Both the position numbers and the translations under genes were made by a program. A stretch of 37,801 bases of DNA from Planctomycetia bacterium (GTDB lineage: Bacteria; Planctomycetota; Planctomycetia; Pirellulales; UBA1268), in contig JAPLNQ010000250.1 of NCBI GenBank assembly GCA_026401075.1, positions 1 through 37,801 of the forward strand, written 5' to 3'. The stretch's first letter is position 1; each line of letters starts with the position of its first letter. The notes beneath the pieces are model-generated. The model did not search any database. It saw nothing but the letters and a program-made list of their open reading frames with translations, and was not told the origin of the DNA. Below, piece after piece: positions 16,899 to 25,575 of this stretch.

Positions 16899-18191
16899 AT
16901 GAGCGTGCAGCGTGTATTGGCTCTGGTGCTCGGGGGTGGACGTGGCACCCGGCTCTATCCCCTCACCCGCGACCGGTCCAAGCCGGCCGTGCCGCTGGCG
17001 GGCAAATACCGCATCATCGACGTGCCGCTCTCCAACTGCATCAACAGCGGCGTGCAGCGGATCTACGTGCTCACGCAGTTCAACTCGGTGAGCCTCCACC
17101 GGCACATCCGCCGCACCTACACCTTCGATCCGTTCAACGGCGGCTTCGTGGAGATCCTCGCCGCCCAGCAGACCACCGACAACGCCGGCTGGTACCAGGG
17201 CACGGCCGACGCGGTTCGCCAGAACCTTCGCTACATCCAGCAGCCCGACATCCGCCACGTGCTGATCCTCTCCGGCGACCAGCTCTACCGGATGAACTAC
17301 GCCGACATGCTGGCCACCCACATGTCGAGCCGCGCCGACGTCACGATCGCGGGGATTCCAGTCCACGCGGAGGCTGCCTCGGCACTGGGCATCATGCGGC
17401 TCGACGGCCAGGGCCGCGTCGAGGGCTTCCTGGAGAAGCCGCAGACGCCGAAAGAACTCGACATGATGCGGACCGACCCTGACTGGATCGAGCGGCAGGG
17501 CATTCCGGCCCAGGGTCGCAGTCTGATGGCGAGCATGGGCATCTACCTGTTCGACCGCGACTGCCTCGTTGACCTGCTCACCAAGACCGATTACCAGGAC
17601 TTCGGCCGCGAGGTTTTCCCGGCGTCGATCCGGGCCAAGAAGGTGCAACTGCATCCCTTCGACGGCTACTGGGAGGACATCGGCACGATCCGCTCCTACT
17701 ACCAGTGCAACCTCGATCTGGCCAGCCCCGCCCCGCCCTTCGACATGGCCATGCCGGAAGCCCCGATCTATTCCCGCGGCAGGTTCCTGCCGCCGTCGCG
17801 GATCGACGGCGCCACCATTCGGCACAGCCTGCTCTCCGACGGTTGCCTCGTCGAGGAAGGGGCGGTGATCGAGAACAGCGTGATCGGTGTGCGGTGCCGA
17901 ATCGGCCGCGATGTGGTGATCCGCAATTCGGTGGTGCTCGGCAACGACTTCTTTGAGACGGCGGACGACATCGCCGCCAACACGGCCAAGGGCCTGCCGC
18001 GGATGGGCATCGGCGCGGGCACCGTGATCGAAGCCGCGATCGTCGACAAGAACGTGCGGATCGGCCGCGGGGCCAGGATCGTCAACGACCATGGCTGCGA
18101 GACATCCGCCGACAGCGACCGGTTCACCGTCCGCGACGGCATCGCCGTGGTGCCCAAGGACGCGGTCGTTCCCGACGGCTGGCGTCCGTGA
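16899..18191 (+). CDS. glgC: Glucose-1-phosphate adenylyltransferase (ADP-glucose pyrophosphorylase)
   Basis: A 430-residue enzyme that makes ADP-glucose from glucose-1-phosphate and ATP for glycogen synthesis in the cytoplasm. The nucleotidyltransferase domain shows LGGGRGTRLYPLTRDRSKPA, the KYRIIDVPLSNCINSG segment, QGTADAVRQN, the LSGDQLYRMNY loop and GYWEDIGTIRSYY. The C-terminal left-handed beta-helix carries hexapeptide repeats (ENSVIGVRCRIGRDVVIRNS, and GAGTVIEAAIVDKNVRIG later). An AAGGAAG site ends 8 nt before ATG 16899, which decides the start over a GTG 9 nt upstream. It follows the repeat-protein gene by 117 nt and may have its own promoter. No other glg genes are present. Confidence 0.96.
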   Translation: MSVQRVLALVLGGGRGTRLYPLTRDRSKPAVPLAGKYRIIDVPLSNCINSGVQRIYVLTQFNSVSLHRHIRRTYTFDPFNGGFVEILAAQQTTDNAGWYQGTADAVRQNLRYIQQPDIRHVLILSGDQLYRMNYADMLATHMSSRADVTIAGIPVHAEAASALGIMRLDGQGRVEGFLEKPQTPKELDMMRTDPDWIERQGIPAQGRSLMASMGIYLFDRDCLVDLLTKTDYQDFGREVFPASIRAKKVQLHPFDGYWEDIGTIRSYYQCNLDLASPAPPFDMAMPEAPIYSRGRFLPPSRIDGATIRHSLLSDGCLVEEGAVIENSVIGVRCRIGRDVVIRNSVVLGNDFFETADDIAANTAKGLPRMGIGAGTVIEAAIVDKNVRIGRGARIVNDHGCETSADSDRFTVRDGIAVVPKDAVVPDGWRP

Positions 18192-18225
18192 CAAAACGTC
18201 CGTGAGCCAGTTTCGGGGGCGCCGC

Positions 18226-18777
18226 TCAGCGGCGGGCCCGCCAACCGGGAGTCTCGCTGGTTTGGACAGGCGGCGCGACAGGAGCCACCGGGGGCTGTGG
18301 CGCTCCCTGCGGTTCTTCTTCGACCGTCTGCGGCGTGTCCGTCTGCGCGGCGACGACCGGCACCGGCTCGAGTGCATCTGGCGTGGAGCCAACCGCTTCA
18401 GGAACCACCCCTGGCTGGCCATCCACTCCGGCCTCTTCCTCGGATTCCCCGACCACGGCGACCGTCTGCTGCAACCCGTCCGCGTCGGCCTCATCGGCAA
18501 GCGTGGGCGTCGGATCGTTCTCCAGCGGCTGTGCAGCAGGTGCACCGCCCTTCTTCACGATCAGCGGCCACGGCCTGGGGGCTGCCCCCAGCGGCAGGAT
18601 GCCGTTGCTCCGCGCCCGGAAGTCATTCTGCGGCGACGACCCGTTGGGCACCGGCCCAGAATAGTCGAACGGATCGGGGCACATCGTGCAGCCGACCGAG
18701 GCCAGCCCCATGGCTACCACCGTGGCCAGCGTCCACGCCCGCGGAAGCGGGCCCCGTGTCACTCGTGCCTCAACCAT
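18226..18777 (-). CDS. Hypothetical lipoprotein, acidic and Pro/Ala/Val-rich
   Basis: A 183-residue protein. Residues 1-30 are a lipoprotein signal with lipobox LASVGC. The start of the mature part (TMCPDPFDYSGPVPNGSSPQ, then NDFRARSNGILPL) is a short conserved-looking segment seen in small planctomycete lipoproteins. The remainder is low-complexity, with many acidic residues and PV/AP repeats, and is probably disordered. ATG 18777 is chosen because it starts the signal sequence; upstream codons in frame are GC-rich noise. It converges on glgC with 34 bp between stops. No function can be given. Confidence 0.7.
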   Translation of the reverse strand: MVEARVTRGPLPRAWTLATVVAMGLASVGCTMCPDPFDYSGPVPNGSSPQNDFRARSNGILPLGAAPRPWPLIVKKGGAPAAQPLENDPTPTLADEADADGLQQTVAVVGESEEEAGVDGQPGVVPEAVGSTPDALEPVPVVAAQTDTPQTVEEEPQGAPQPPVAPVAPPVQTSETPGWRARR

Positions 18778-18998
18778 GCGGCCCCTTCCAAATGGCGGGA
18801 TCCGTCTCCCACCGGGTGGCGCAGGCCTCCCCAAAGGCGAGCGTTCACCCCGTCGACCGGGCGTCACGTCCCGGATCTCATCAGCGGCTGTTCCCCATCC
18901 CCAACACCCACAATAGTTTCGGCCGATCGAGGGCCGATTCTCCAGAAAAACCGTTTCAACCGGAAAAACCAGCCCGAGCGAGCGTGTGGGCCCGGGCA
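18778..18998. other. Intergenic region without a recognised gene
   Basis: This is the leader side of the lipoprotein gene and includes a small hairpin GCCTCCCC-AAA-GGCG-like segment near 18826-18840. I checked for riboswitch-like or tRNA-like cores and saw none convincing. The remaining part of the gap is the repeat described separately. Confidence 0.4.
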
Positions 18999-19100
18999 AG
19001 TTTTTAACTTGTCCGTGTCCTCTCTCCCCCGTGGCGGCAAGTTTTTAACTTGTCCGTGTCCCGGCATCGATTCCACAAGTTAAAAACTCGTGGCCACGGG
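18999..19100 (-). repeat. Palindromic intergenic repeat, copy 2, with an extra half-arm
   Basis: This is an inverted copy of the core at 693-766. Outer arms are 19028-19035 and 19093-19100; inner arms AGTTTTTAACTTGT lie at 19040-19053 and the complementary ACAAGTTAAAAACT at 19075-19088. A further AGTTTTTAACTTGT followed by CCGTGTCC at 18999-19020 repeats the arm and part of the spacer. The core ends directly at the TAG stop (19103-19101) of the uracil-DNA glycosylase gene. The 22-bp terminal repeats of copy 1 are absent here. Confidence 0.85.
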
Positions 19101-19808
19101 CTACAACTGCACGCCGAGCTTCGCCATGAGGAGCTTCATGTCGTCCCAGACGTCGCGTTTCGCGGGCGGATTCCGCAGCAGATACGACGGGTGATAGGTG
19201 CAGATGACCTGTGACGACTTCCAGGAAAACCATCGCTTCCTCAGCGCGCCGATCGTCTCGTCGGTCTGCAGAAGGGCCTGCGCGGCCGTGGTGCCCAGGC
19301 AGCAGATGAACTCCGGGGCGATGATCTCCAGCTGCTTCTCGAAGTAGCCCCGGCAGTTGGCCGTCTCTTCGGGAAGCGGCCGCCGGTTGTCGGGCGGCCG
19401 GCACTTGAGCACGTTGAGGATGTAGACTTCCTCCCGCGAGAGCGTGCACGACTCGATGATCTTCGTGAGCAGCTGACCGGCCCGGCCCACGAACGGCTCG
19501 CCCGACGCATCCTCATCGGCGCCGGGAGCCTCGCCCAGGAAGCAGAGTCTCGCCGTGGCGGGCCCCACGCCAAACACCGTGTGGGTGCGGGCCTTGGCCA
19601 GCGGCTCACACAGCCGACAGGCAGCCACCTCCTCGCGGAGGATGTCCAATGACCGGATCCGCGTCGCCGCGGCGGCACGCTGCGGCTTCGCGCCGCGTTG
19701 CTTAGGCAGATCGGAGACGCCCGCCGAGGCGAGGCTCTCCAGCTTCTGTTTCAGCGCACGCTTACGGCCACCGCCCCGCGTGCCCGACGTGCCGGCGTTT
19801 CCATCCAT
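19101..19808 (-). CDS. Family 4 uracil-DNA glycosylase (iron-sulfur type)
   Basis: A 235-residue DNA-repair enzyme that removes uracil from DNA. Residues 1-50 are a basic, probably disordered extension. The catalytic motif is [20 protein letters not shown] and the second motif is HPSYLLR. Cysteines for a [4Fe-4S] cluster are C64 and C67 (ACRLCEP), plus the pair in [18 protein letters not shown] with 16 residues between them, the spacing expected for family 4. ATG 19808. The upstream neighbour is the DEAD-box helicase gene, 30 nt away on the same strand, so they may be co-transcribed. The stop codon abuts repeat copy 2. Confidence 0.93.
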   Translation of the reverse strand: MDGNAGTSGTRGGGRKRALKQKLESLASAGVSDLPKQRGAKPQRAAAATRIRSLDILREEVAACRLCEPLAKARTHTVFGVGPATARLCFLGEAPGADEDASGEPFVGRAGQLLTKIIESCTLSREEVYILNVLKCRPPDNRRPLPEETANCRGYFEKQLEIIAPEFICCLGTTAAQALLQTDETIGALRKRWFSWKSSQVICTYHPSYLLRNPPAKRDVWDDMKLLMAKLGVQL

Positions 19809-19838
19809 GGATCGCGTCCGTACTTTGGGTGGTGGCTG

Positions 19839-21272
19839 TCAGAGCGCGCGGCGGTGTCGCTTCGGGCCCCGGCCCTTGCCGAGGAGCGCAGCCGCAGAGG
19901 GCTTCTTCGGTTCGGCCGGAGCGGGCTCCTGGGCAGCCGTATCGGCCAGCTCGCCCAGCTGGCCGCTCTGATCCACACCAGCTCGGTCACCGACCCCCAA
20001 GCGTGGCAGTTCCGTCTTGGGACGGCGGTCAAACGCCTCGAATCCCGGAATTTCGTCCCGCTTGAGCAGCCGCTCGATTCGCATTTCGATCCGCGTGAGC
20101 TGCGGCCCCTCCTCGGGGCTGACGAACGAGTAGGCGACGCCCTCGCGGCCCATGCGGCCGGTTCGCCCCACACGGTGCACATAGTCGTCACAGAACTCGG
20201 GGATGTCGTAATTGATGATGTGCGACACCCCCGATACGTCGATCCCGCGGCCCACCACGTCGGTGGCCACGAGGATGCGGGTCGTGCCGTCACGAAATTG
20301 CTTCATCGCCCGGTCACGGGCTCCCTGCGGGAGGTCGCCGTGGATGCAGGCCACTTCGTCGGGATGACCGTTCTGACCAATGGCGCGGCTGCGACGGCGT
20401 GAGAGCCGCTCGAAGATCTTGTCGGTGCCGCGCTTCGTCCGGCAGAACACGATCACCTGCCTGGGGTTCTCCCGTTCCAGCAGCTTCTCGAGGAGATCGA
20501 ACTTGCGGGTGGGATCGACGGTGAAATAGGCCTGCTCGATGGTTTCGACGGCGAGTTCATTGACGGAGAAGTCGAGGACCTCGGGATTCCGCATGTAGCG
20601 GGTCGCAAGTTTGGCCACGGTCGGAGGCACCGTGGCGGAAAGCAGCAGCGTCTGCCGGCTCTCGGGGCAGCGGCGAAGGATTTTTTCGATGTCGGGTCGG
20701 AAGCCGATGTCGAGCATCCGGTCGGCCTCGTCGAGCGTCACGATGTCGAGCGACGAAAATGACAGCGTGCCGCGGCTCATGTGATCGAGCACGCGGCCCG
20801 GCGTGCCGACGATCACCGCCGGATGCTTCGCCAGTTTGTCGATCTGCCCTTTGATCGGCTTGCCGCCATAGACGGCCACGCAATGGATCCGCGAGCCATA
20901 CGCGAGTTTCTCGAATTCATCACGCACCTGCACGGCGAGTTCGCGGGTCGGCACGAGCACGAGCGCCCGCGGGCCACCGGCGCGGCCCGGCTGCAGCATG
21001 CGTTCGAGGATCGGCAGCACGAACGACGCGGTCTTGCCGGTGCCCGTCCGCGCCTGACCGAGTACGTCAATGCCCGTCAGGGCCTTGGGAATCAGGCCGG
21101 CCTGAACCGGCGTCGGCGTCGTATAGCCAGCCCGCTCCACCGCGGCCATTGTGGCGGGCGACAGCCCCATCGTGTGAAAACTGCCAACCGAGTGACCGAC
21201 GTCCTGACGCGCCACATCCTTCGCTTCGCCGAACTGCTCCACTTGCGGACCACCACGCTCGTTCACAGACAC
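19839..21272 (-). CDS. DEAD-box ATP-dependent RNA helicase
   Basis: A 477-residue RNA helicase of the RhlE/DeaD group, acting on structured RNA (ribosome assembly or mRNA decay) in the cytoplasm. Motifs in order: Q motif GYTTPTPVQ, motif I ARTGTGKT, Ia [13 protein letters not shown], motif II DEAD, motif III SAT, then in the second RecA domain [11 protein letters not shown], the [12 protein letters not shown] stretch and [10 protein letters not shown]. The C-terminal tail from about residue 395 is Pro/Ala/Lys-rich and disordered, with a basic end ([12 protein letters not shown]). The start is GTG 21272, 7 nt after a GAGG site; a second GTG follows two codons later, and no ATG lies near the domain start. 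Confidence 0.93.
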   Translation of the reverse strand: MSVNERGGPQVEQFGEAKDVARQDVGHSVGSFHTMGLSPATMAAVERAGYTTPTPVQAGLIPKALTGIDVLGQARTGTGKTASFVLPILERMLQPGRAGGPRALVLVPTRELAVQVRDEFEKLAYGSRIHCVAVYGGKPIKGQIDKLAKHPAVIVGTPGRVLDHMSRGTLSFSSLDIVTLDEADRMLDIGFRPDIEKILRRCPESRQTLLLSATVPPTVAKLATRYMRNPEVLDFSVNELAVETIEQAYFTVDPTRKFDLLEKLLERENPRQVIVFCRTKRGTDKIFERLSRRRSRAIGQNGHPDEVACIHGDLPQGARDRAMKQFRDGTTRILVATDVVGRGIDVSGVSHIINYDIPEFCDDYVHRVGRTGRMGREGVAYSFVSPEEGPQLTRIEMRIERLLKRDEIPGFEAFDRRPKTELPRLGVGDRAGVDQSGQLGELADTAAQEPAPAEPKKPSAAALLGKGRGPKRHRRAL

Positions 21273-21342
21273 TCGTAATCCTCTTCTGAAAGACTCACAG
21301 GCCGCACACAAGTCCCCGTCACGAAGCAGCAAACGACCGGAT

Positions 21343-21348
21343 TTTATA
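21343..21348 (-). promoter_or_regulatory. Possible -10 box for the helicase gene
   Basis: TATAAA on the minus strand lies about 70 nt before the GTG start, in a locally AT-rich patch. No good -35 box is seen at the right spacing, so this is a weak call. Confidence 0.2.
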
Positions 21349-21457
21349 GCTGAAAACTACCACGGCGGCCCCGCTACGGCAAACGCGGCTGCAAAATCAA
21401 GGGCAACGAACGTACAGTTCCCTCGCTGGAGGCACGTCGGGATCTGCGAGCGAGCCC

Positions 21458-22372
21458 CTAGCGGTCGAAGATCTTCCGGATGGCCCAGACCGTGGCCGCG
21501 CGGCCGGCGCGGGCGATCGATCGAGTCAGTGGGATGCTCTTCGGGCAGACAGCAACGCAATTCTGAGCGTTGCCACACATCTGGATGCCCCCCTGTGCCG
21601 TCAGCGCCTCCAGCCGCTCGTCCGCGATCATCTTGCCGGTGGGATGGCCGTTGAACAGCATCGCCTGACTGATCGCGTGGGCTCCCACAAAGCCCGAATC
21701 GAAGGCCGACTTCCGCCGGGATTCGAAGTCTTCGGCCGACTCATCCTCGCGGCGAACCGCCTCGATCTTCGTGAATTGCGGGCAGGCCTCCAGGCAGCAG
21801 CCACAACTGATGCACGTGGACAGCGGATAGGCATCTTCCTGAAGCTCGGGCGCGATCCGGGGGCCAGGACCGTGGTCGTAGGAGTCATCAACGGGCACCC
21901 AGGCCTTGACCCGCTCGAGCGAGCGAAACAATCTGCCACGATCCACGACGAGGTCGCGGACCACGGGAAACTTCGACATCGGGCGGAGTTCGATCTCGTC
22001 GGCCGACTCTTCGAGCAACTTGTCGACGAGCGCCGAGCAGGCCATCCGCGTCCGGCCATTGATCAGCATGGTGCAGGAGCCGCAGACCTCTTCCAGACAG
22101 TTGCAATCCCAGGCCACGGGGGCCACCCGGCGACCATCCCGTGACTTCGCCTGGGCAGCGACCTGTTGCAGGATGCTGATGACGTTCATATTCGCGACAT
22201 AGGGAATCTCGAACCGTTCCCAGTAGCTCTCCTCGCCCGGGGCATCCTGCCGGAGGACCCGCACCCTGACGACCCGAGCCGCCGCGGCACTATGCCCGTT
22301 CCCGTCATGGTCGGCCACCGTCTGCGACTTCATGCCGGCGTTGTGTTCGGCTGCTTCAACTGCCTTGATCAT
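21458..22372 (-). CDS. sdhB: Succinate dehydrogenase/fumarate reductase iron-sulfur subunit
   Basis: A 304-residue subunit of respiratory complex II, which passes electrons from the flavin of SdhA to the membrane quinone. The N-terminal ferredoxin domain has the [2Fe-2S] ligands in CNCLEEVCGSC plus a later Cys (RMACSAL). The C-terminal domain has the clusters in CISCGCCLEACPQF and CGNAQNCVAVCPKSIPL. About 25 residues precede the ferredoxin fold. ATG 22372 is chosen because a GGAGGAG site lies 9 nt upstream; the open frame begins 20 codons earlier. It is the last gene of sdhC-sdhA-sdhB, with 89 nt to sdhA. Confidence 0.95.
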   Translation of the reverse strand: MIKAVEAAEHNAGMKSQTVADHDGNGHSAAAARVVRVRVLRQDAPGEESYWERFEIPYVANMNVISILQQVAAQAKSRDGRRVAPVAWDCNCLEEVCGSCTMLINGRTRMACSALVDKLLEESADEIELRPMSKFPVVRDLVVDRGRLFRSLERVKAWVPVDDSYDHGPGPRIAPELQEDAYPLSTCISCGCCLEACPQFTKIEAVRREDESAEDFESRRKSAFDSGFVGAHAISQAMLFNGHPTGKMIADERLEALTAQGGIQMCGNAQNCVAVCPKSIPLTRSIARAGRAATVWAIRKIFDR

Positions 22373-22393
22373 CGGTTGGTTCTCCTCCGCACT

Positions 22394-22419
22394 GGGAAAC
22401 CGCTCTGGGAAACCGCTCT
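22394..22419. repeat. Perfect 13-bp tandem duplication in the sdhA-sdhB spacer
   Basis: GGGAAACCGCTCT occurs twice head-to-tail (22394-22406 and 22407-22419), 22 nt upstream of the sdhB start. It is likely a slippage duplication, with no clear function. Confidence 0.6.
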
Positions 22420-22461
22420 CTTTTTCGTCCACGCACAGGCCACACCGCGACCCGGCAACCG

Positions 22462-24465
22462 CTAGCTCGCCGAACCGGCGTAGGCAGGCTGCTTTTCCTG
22501 GCCATCGCCACTCACGCCCGCCAGTTTCTGCCGTTCTTTCCAGACCTCCTCGATCATCTCGCCGCCCACCAGCCCATAGAGCCGTGGACGCGGAGACATC
22601 AGCGAGGTGTCGACGTCCTCGTAGGTTATTTCGGGCTCACCCCCTACGCCACACTTCGCCACCGTCGATTTGAGCCAGCGACGGGTATTTGCCTCGAAGC
22701 GATCGCACCACTGCTCCGCCTCACGTCGTTTCTCGACCAGATCGGTGGCATGGAGGCCGGGCATGGCGAAGTCGGGCTTGTAGTGGGCACCGCGACACTC
22801 ATCTCGCTGCAGGGCGCCCTTGAGAACCAGTTTCGCCAGTGGGAACATGTCACCGAGCGACTTTGTGAACACCACGTTTTGGTTCGTCCAGTTGCCCGAA
22901 TCCGATACCGCACACCGCCTCCACCGCTCTTCGAGCGAGCAGACCTCGGCGTAGGCGGCCACCAATTGCTCGTTGCGCCGAACCACCGTGGCCACACGGG
23001 TCATGAGGTTGCCCAACTGCTGGTGCAGGTCGTAAGGGTTTTCATCACCAGCCGTCCGGGCAAGCAGCGACTGGTGCCGCTCCTCCTCACGTCGCAGCCC
23101 CGATTCAAAGAGCCGCGACGACTCGTCCGCGGCCTTCTTACCGCGGGCATCGACGCCCGCGATCACCCCCGGGGCACAGAACAAGCCACTGAAGATGCAT
23201 GAGAGCAGCGAGTTCGCCCCGAGGCGGTTGGCACCGTGATACTGGTAGTCACATTCGCCGACGGCGTACAGCCCGGGGATGTTGGTCTGCTGGTTCCTGG
23301 GTGAGCCCTCAACGAGGCCACCGGTGCTGCTTTTTTCATAGTCGACCCAGAGACCGCCCATGGAATAATGCACGGCCGGGAAAATTTTCATCGGCACGAC
23401 CCGCGGATCGACGCCTTGGAACTTCTCGTAGATCTCCAGAATGCCGCCGAGTTTGCGATCGAGCGTCTCGCGGGGTACGTGCGTCAGGTCGAGGTAAACG
23501 CACAGTCGGTCCTTCTCGACCGACAGCCCCTCGGTCGTGCAGATGTCGAAAATCTCGCGGGTGGCAATGTCACGCGGCACGAGGTTGCCGTACTTCGGAT
23601 ACCGCTCCTCGAGGAAATAGCTCCGCTCGACTTCCGGAATGTCGCGGGGATCACGGGGGTCGTGCGGCGTCTTGGGCACCCAGACGCGGCCACCCTCGCC
23701 GCGGGCGCTCTCGCTCATCAGCCGCAGTTTGTCGGCTCCGGGAATCGCCGTCGGGTGCACCTGGATGAACTCTCCGTTGCCATACCATGCACCCGCCCGG
23801 TAGGCCCGGCTCACGGCGCTGCCCGTGCAGACCATCGACATCGTCGAGCGGCCGTAGAGCAGCCCGCAGCCACCCGTGGCAATGATGACAGCATCCGCCG
23901 GAAAGGCCCGGAACTGCATGGTGACAAGATCCTGGCAGATCGCACCCCGGCACCGGCCCGCATCGTCGAGCACCGGTTCCAGGAAGTCCCAGAACTCCCA
24001 CTTCTTGACCTTTCCCTCCACCTCCCAGCGGCGGACCTGTTCGTCAAGCGAATAGAGCAACTGCTGGCCCGTGGTCGCGCCGGCGAAGGCGGTCCGCTTG
24101 AAGAGCGTGCCGCCAAACCGCCGCTGATCGCGAAAACCTTCGGGAGTACGGTTGAACGGCACGCCCAGACGGTCCATCAGGTCGACGATCCGCGGGCCCC
24201 AATCGGCCATTTCCTTGACCGGCGGCTGGTGTTGCAGAAAGTCGCCGCCGTAGACCGTATCGTCGAAATGCTTCCACTCGTTGTCGCCTTGCTGCCGCGT
24301 CAGGGCGTTGACGCTGTTGATGCCTCCCTGGGCGCAGACGCTGTGCGAGCGTTTGACAGGTACGAGGCTGACGAGATCGACGCTTGCGCCGAGTTCCGCC
24401 AGCCGCATGGTGGCGGATAGGCCTGCCAATCCACCACCGATCACGAGGACTCTGGGTTGTGCCAT
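22462..24465 (-). CDS. sdhA: Succinate dehydrogenase/fumarate reductase flavoprotein subunit
   Basis: A 667-residue flavoprotein of complex II that oxidises succinate to fumarate with covalently bound FAD. It shows the dinucleotide fold IGGGLAGLSATMRLAELG, the FAD-histidine region SHSVCAQGGINSVN, the capping domain with HPTAIPGADKLRLMSESARGE, HYSMGGLWVDYEK, and ECDYQYHGANRLGANSLLSC near the C-terminus of the FAD domain. The length fits the Bacillus-type enzyme. ATG 24465. It sits 36 nt after sdhC. Confidence 0.96.
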   Translation of the reverse strand: MAQPRVLVIGGGLAGLSATMRLAELGASVDLVSLVPVKRSHSVCAQGGINSVNALTRQQGDNEWKHFDDTVYGGDFLQHQPPVKEMADWGPRIVDLMDRLGVPFNRTPEGFRDQRRFGGTLFKRTAFAGATTGQQLLYSLDEQVRRWEVEGKVKKWEFWDFLEPVLDDAGRCRGAICQDLVTMQFRAFPADAVIIATGGCGLLYGRSTMSMVCTGSAVSRAYRAGAWYGNGEFIQVHPTAIPGADKLRLMSESARGEGGRVWVPKTPHDPRDPRDIPEVERSYFLEERYPKYGNLVPRDIATREIFDICTTEGLSVEKDRLCVYLDLTHVPRETLDRKLGGILEIYEKFQGVDPRVVPMKIFPAVHYSMGGLWVDYEKSSTGGLVEGSPRNQQTNIPGLYAVGECDYQYHGANRLGANSLLSCIFSGLFCAPGVIAGVDARGKKAADESSRLFESGLRREEERHQSLLARTAGDENPYDLHQQLGNLMTRVATVVRRNEQLVAAYAEVCSLEERWRRCAVSDSGNWTNQNVVFTKSLGDMFPLAKLVLKGALQRDECRGAHYKPDFAMPGLHATDLVEKRREAEQWCDRFEANTRRWLKSTVAKCGVGGEPEITYEDVDTSLMSPRPRLYGLVGGEMIEEVWKERQKLAGVSGDGQEKQPAYAGSAS

Positions 24466-24501
24466 GATACTCGGGCTCCTCCTGGTTGATGCGGGTGCTG
24501 A

Positions 24502-25350
24502 TCAGGCTCCTGGCGGCGTCGGCGACGCGGGCCCCGATGTCGGCACGACCGGTGCAGTGTGTGGCTTTGTGGTGCGAACCTCAGGGGATCGCGACTGCGG
24601 CTGGTGGCCATCCAAAGGCGACTGACCACCTTCGAGCATCCGCTTGACGTCATCCATGCGATTTTCGATCGCTCTGGCCTGTTCAACGTCGACGCTCCGC
24701 ATGCCACCCAACGCCCCGAGGCCTGCGCCGCCCAGCAGCACTCCGATCGCGATACTGATCCAGTTGGCCCGCCTCATCGCAGCGGGGCTCGTCCAGATGC
24801 CCCAGGTGATGCCGAGCGTCCACAGCCCATTGGAGAAGTGAAACACGGTCGACAAAACGCCGACCGCGTAGAGCAGAGACACGAGCAGGGGCCGCAGTGT
24901 GATGGCAGCGGAACTCGTCGCATGATGCGGATCGAACCTGCCACCACCAAACGGCGTGCCCAGCCAATGCAGTTGCGTGATGTGCCAGATGATGAACACA
25001 AAGGCGATCATGCCGGTCGCCCGCTGCAACGTGTACCGCACGTTGCCGACATACGCATAGGAGCCGACGTTCGGCATACCGTTGGCGATAATCACAAACC
25101 CAACCACGGCATGGAAGAGCATCGGCAGGAAGATGAAAGCCCACTCGATCGGCACAAGCAGCGGTCCCAGCGAGTGGATCATGTCCACGCGGGACTGAAA
25201 CGTCCCCGGCCCGGCGAGCACGGAGGCATTGGTGAGCAGGTGAACGACCAGGAATGCGCCAACCGGAACGAGGCCAGCCAGGGAGAATAATCGGTAGATC
25301 AGAAACTGGTGACGGGCCAGGAATGAGGGGGATGGGTCGTTCGCGGTCAC
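24502..25350 (-). CDS. sdhC: Succinate dehydrogenase cytochrome b558 subunit
   Basis: A 282-residue membrane anchor of complex II that carries heme b and the quinone site. The hydrophobic segments fit the five-helix Bacillus-type SdhC: LIYRLFSLAGLVPVGAFLVV, WAFIFLPMLFHAVVGFVII, MIAFVFIIWHITQLHWL, LRPLLVSLLYAVGVLSTVF, ISIAIGVLLGGAGLGALGG. Histidines in HLLTNAS, FHAVVG, WHITQLHW and FHFSNGLW are candidate heme ligands. The C-terminal 50 residues form a soluble Pro/Thr-rich tail. GTG 25350 has a GAGG site 6 nt upstream. A GTG at 25428 is open too, but it would coincide with the predicted transcription start. First gene of sdhCAB. Confidence 0.9.
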   Translation of the reverse strand: MTANDPSPSFLARHQFLIYRLFSLAGLVPVGAFLVVHLLTNASVLAGPGTFQSRVDMIHSLGPLLVPIEWAFIFLPMLFHAVVGFVIIANGMPNVGSYAYVGNVRYTLQRATGMIAFVFIIWHITQLHWLGTPFGGGRFDPHHATSSAAITLRPLLVSLLYAVGVLSTVFHFSNGLWTLGITWGIWTSPAAMRRANWISIAIGVLLGGAGLGALGGMRSVDVEQARAIENRMDDVKRMLEGGQSPLDGHQPQSRSPEVRTTKPHTAPVVPTSGPASPTPPGA

Positions 25351-25434
25351 AAACTGCCTCGCTGCACTGAGTTCGACACCAGATTCGATCGGCCGGCGTT
25401 TCCATCGGCGTACGCGGCCTGTCGCCACCCCGGC

Positions 25435-25505
25435 AGTATAGATTTGTCACGCCATGCGGCAACGGAGATACCGCATTTGGCGTGTGATTCATCTGATTTT
25501 ATACT
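25435..25505. promoter_or_regulatory. Divergent promoters of sdhCAB and the PAS-GAF-receiver gene with a shared palindrome
   Basis: Minus strand: TTGCCG (25462-25457), 16 nt, TATACT (25440-25435), reading into sdhC. Plus strand: TTGGCG (25477-25482), 17 nt, TATACT (25500-25505), reading into the PAS-GAF-receiver gene. An imperfect inverted repeat, CACGCCATGCGG (25448-25459) with CCGCATTTGGCGTG (25471-25484), differs only by a 2-nt bulge and covers both -35 boxes. One regulator could therefore control both sides. The promoters are predictions from sequence. Confidence 0.55.
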
Positions 25506-25575
25506 CGGGGGGCATTGATCCGAGCGGGAGCCGGTGTGCGGAGAGCCGTTGGTGCCGAATCCAGTTCCATCCCCC

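Noticed and set aside
16521-18545. A 674-codon minus-strand frame across glgC
   Set aside because: glgC is certain on the plus strand, and the antisense product is low-complexity with no motif.
18778-18998. Possible riboswitch or hammerhead core (CTGATGA) in the lipoprotein leader on the minus strand
   Set aside because: The remaining conserved core (GAAA and paired stems) is absent.
25350-25428. Earlier GTG start for sdhC at 25428
   Set aside because: It would coincide with the predicted transcription start and lacks a ribosome site, whereas GTG 25350 has GAGG at good spacing.
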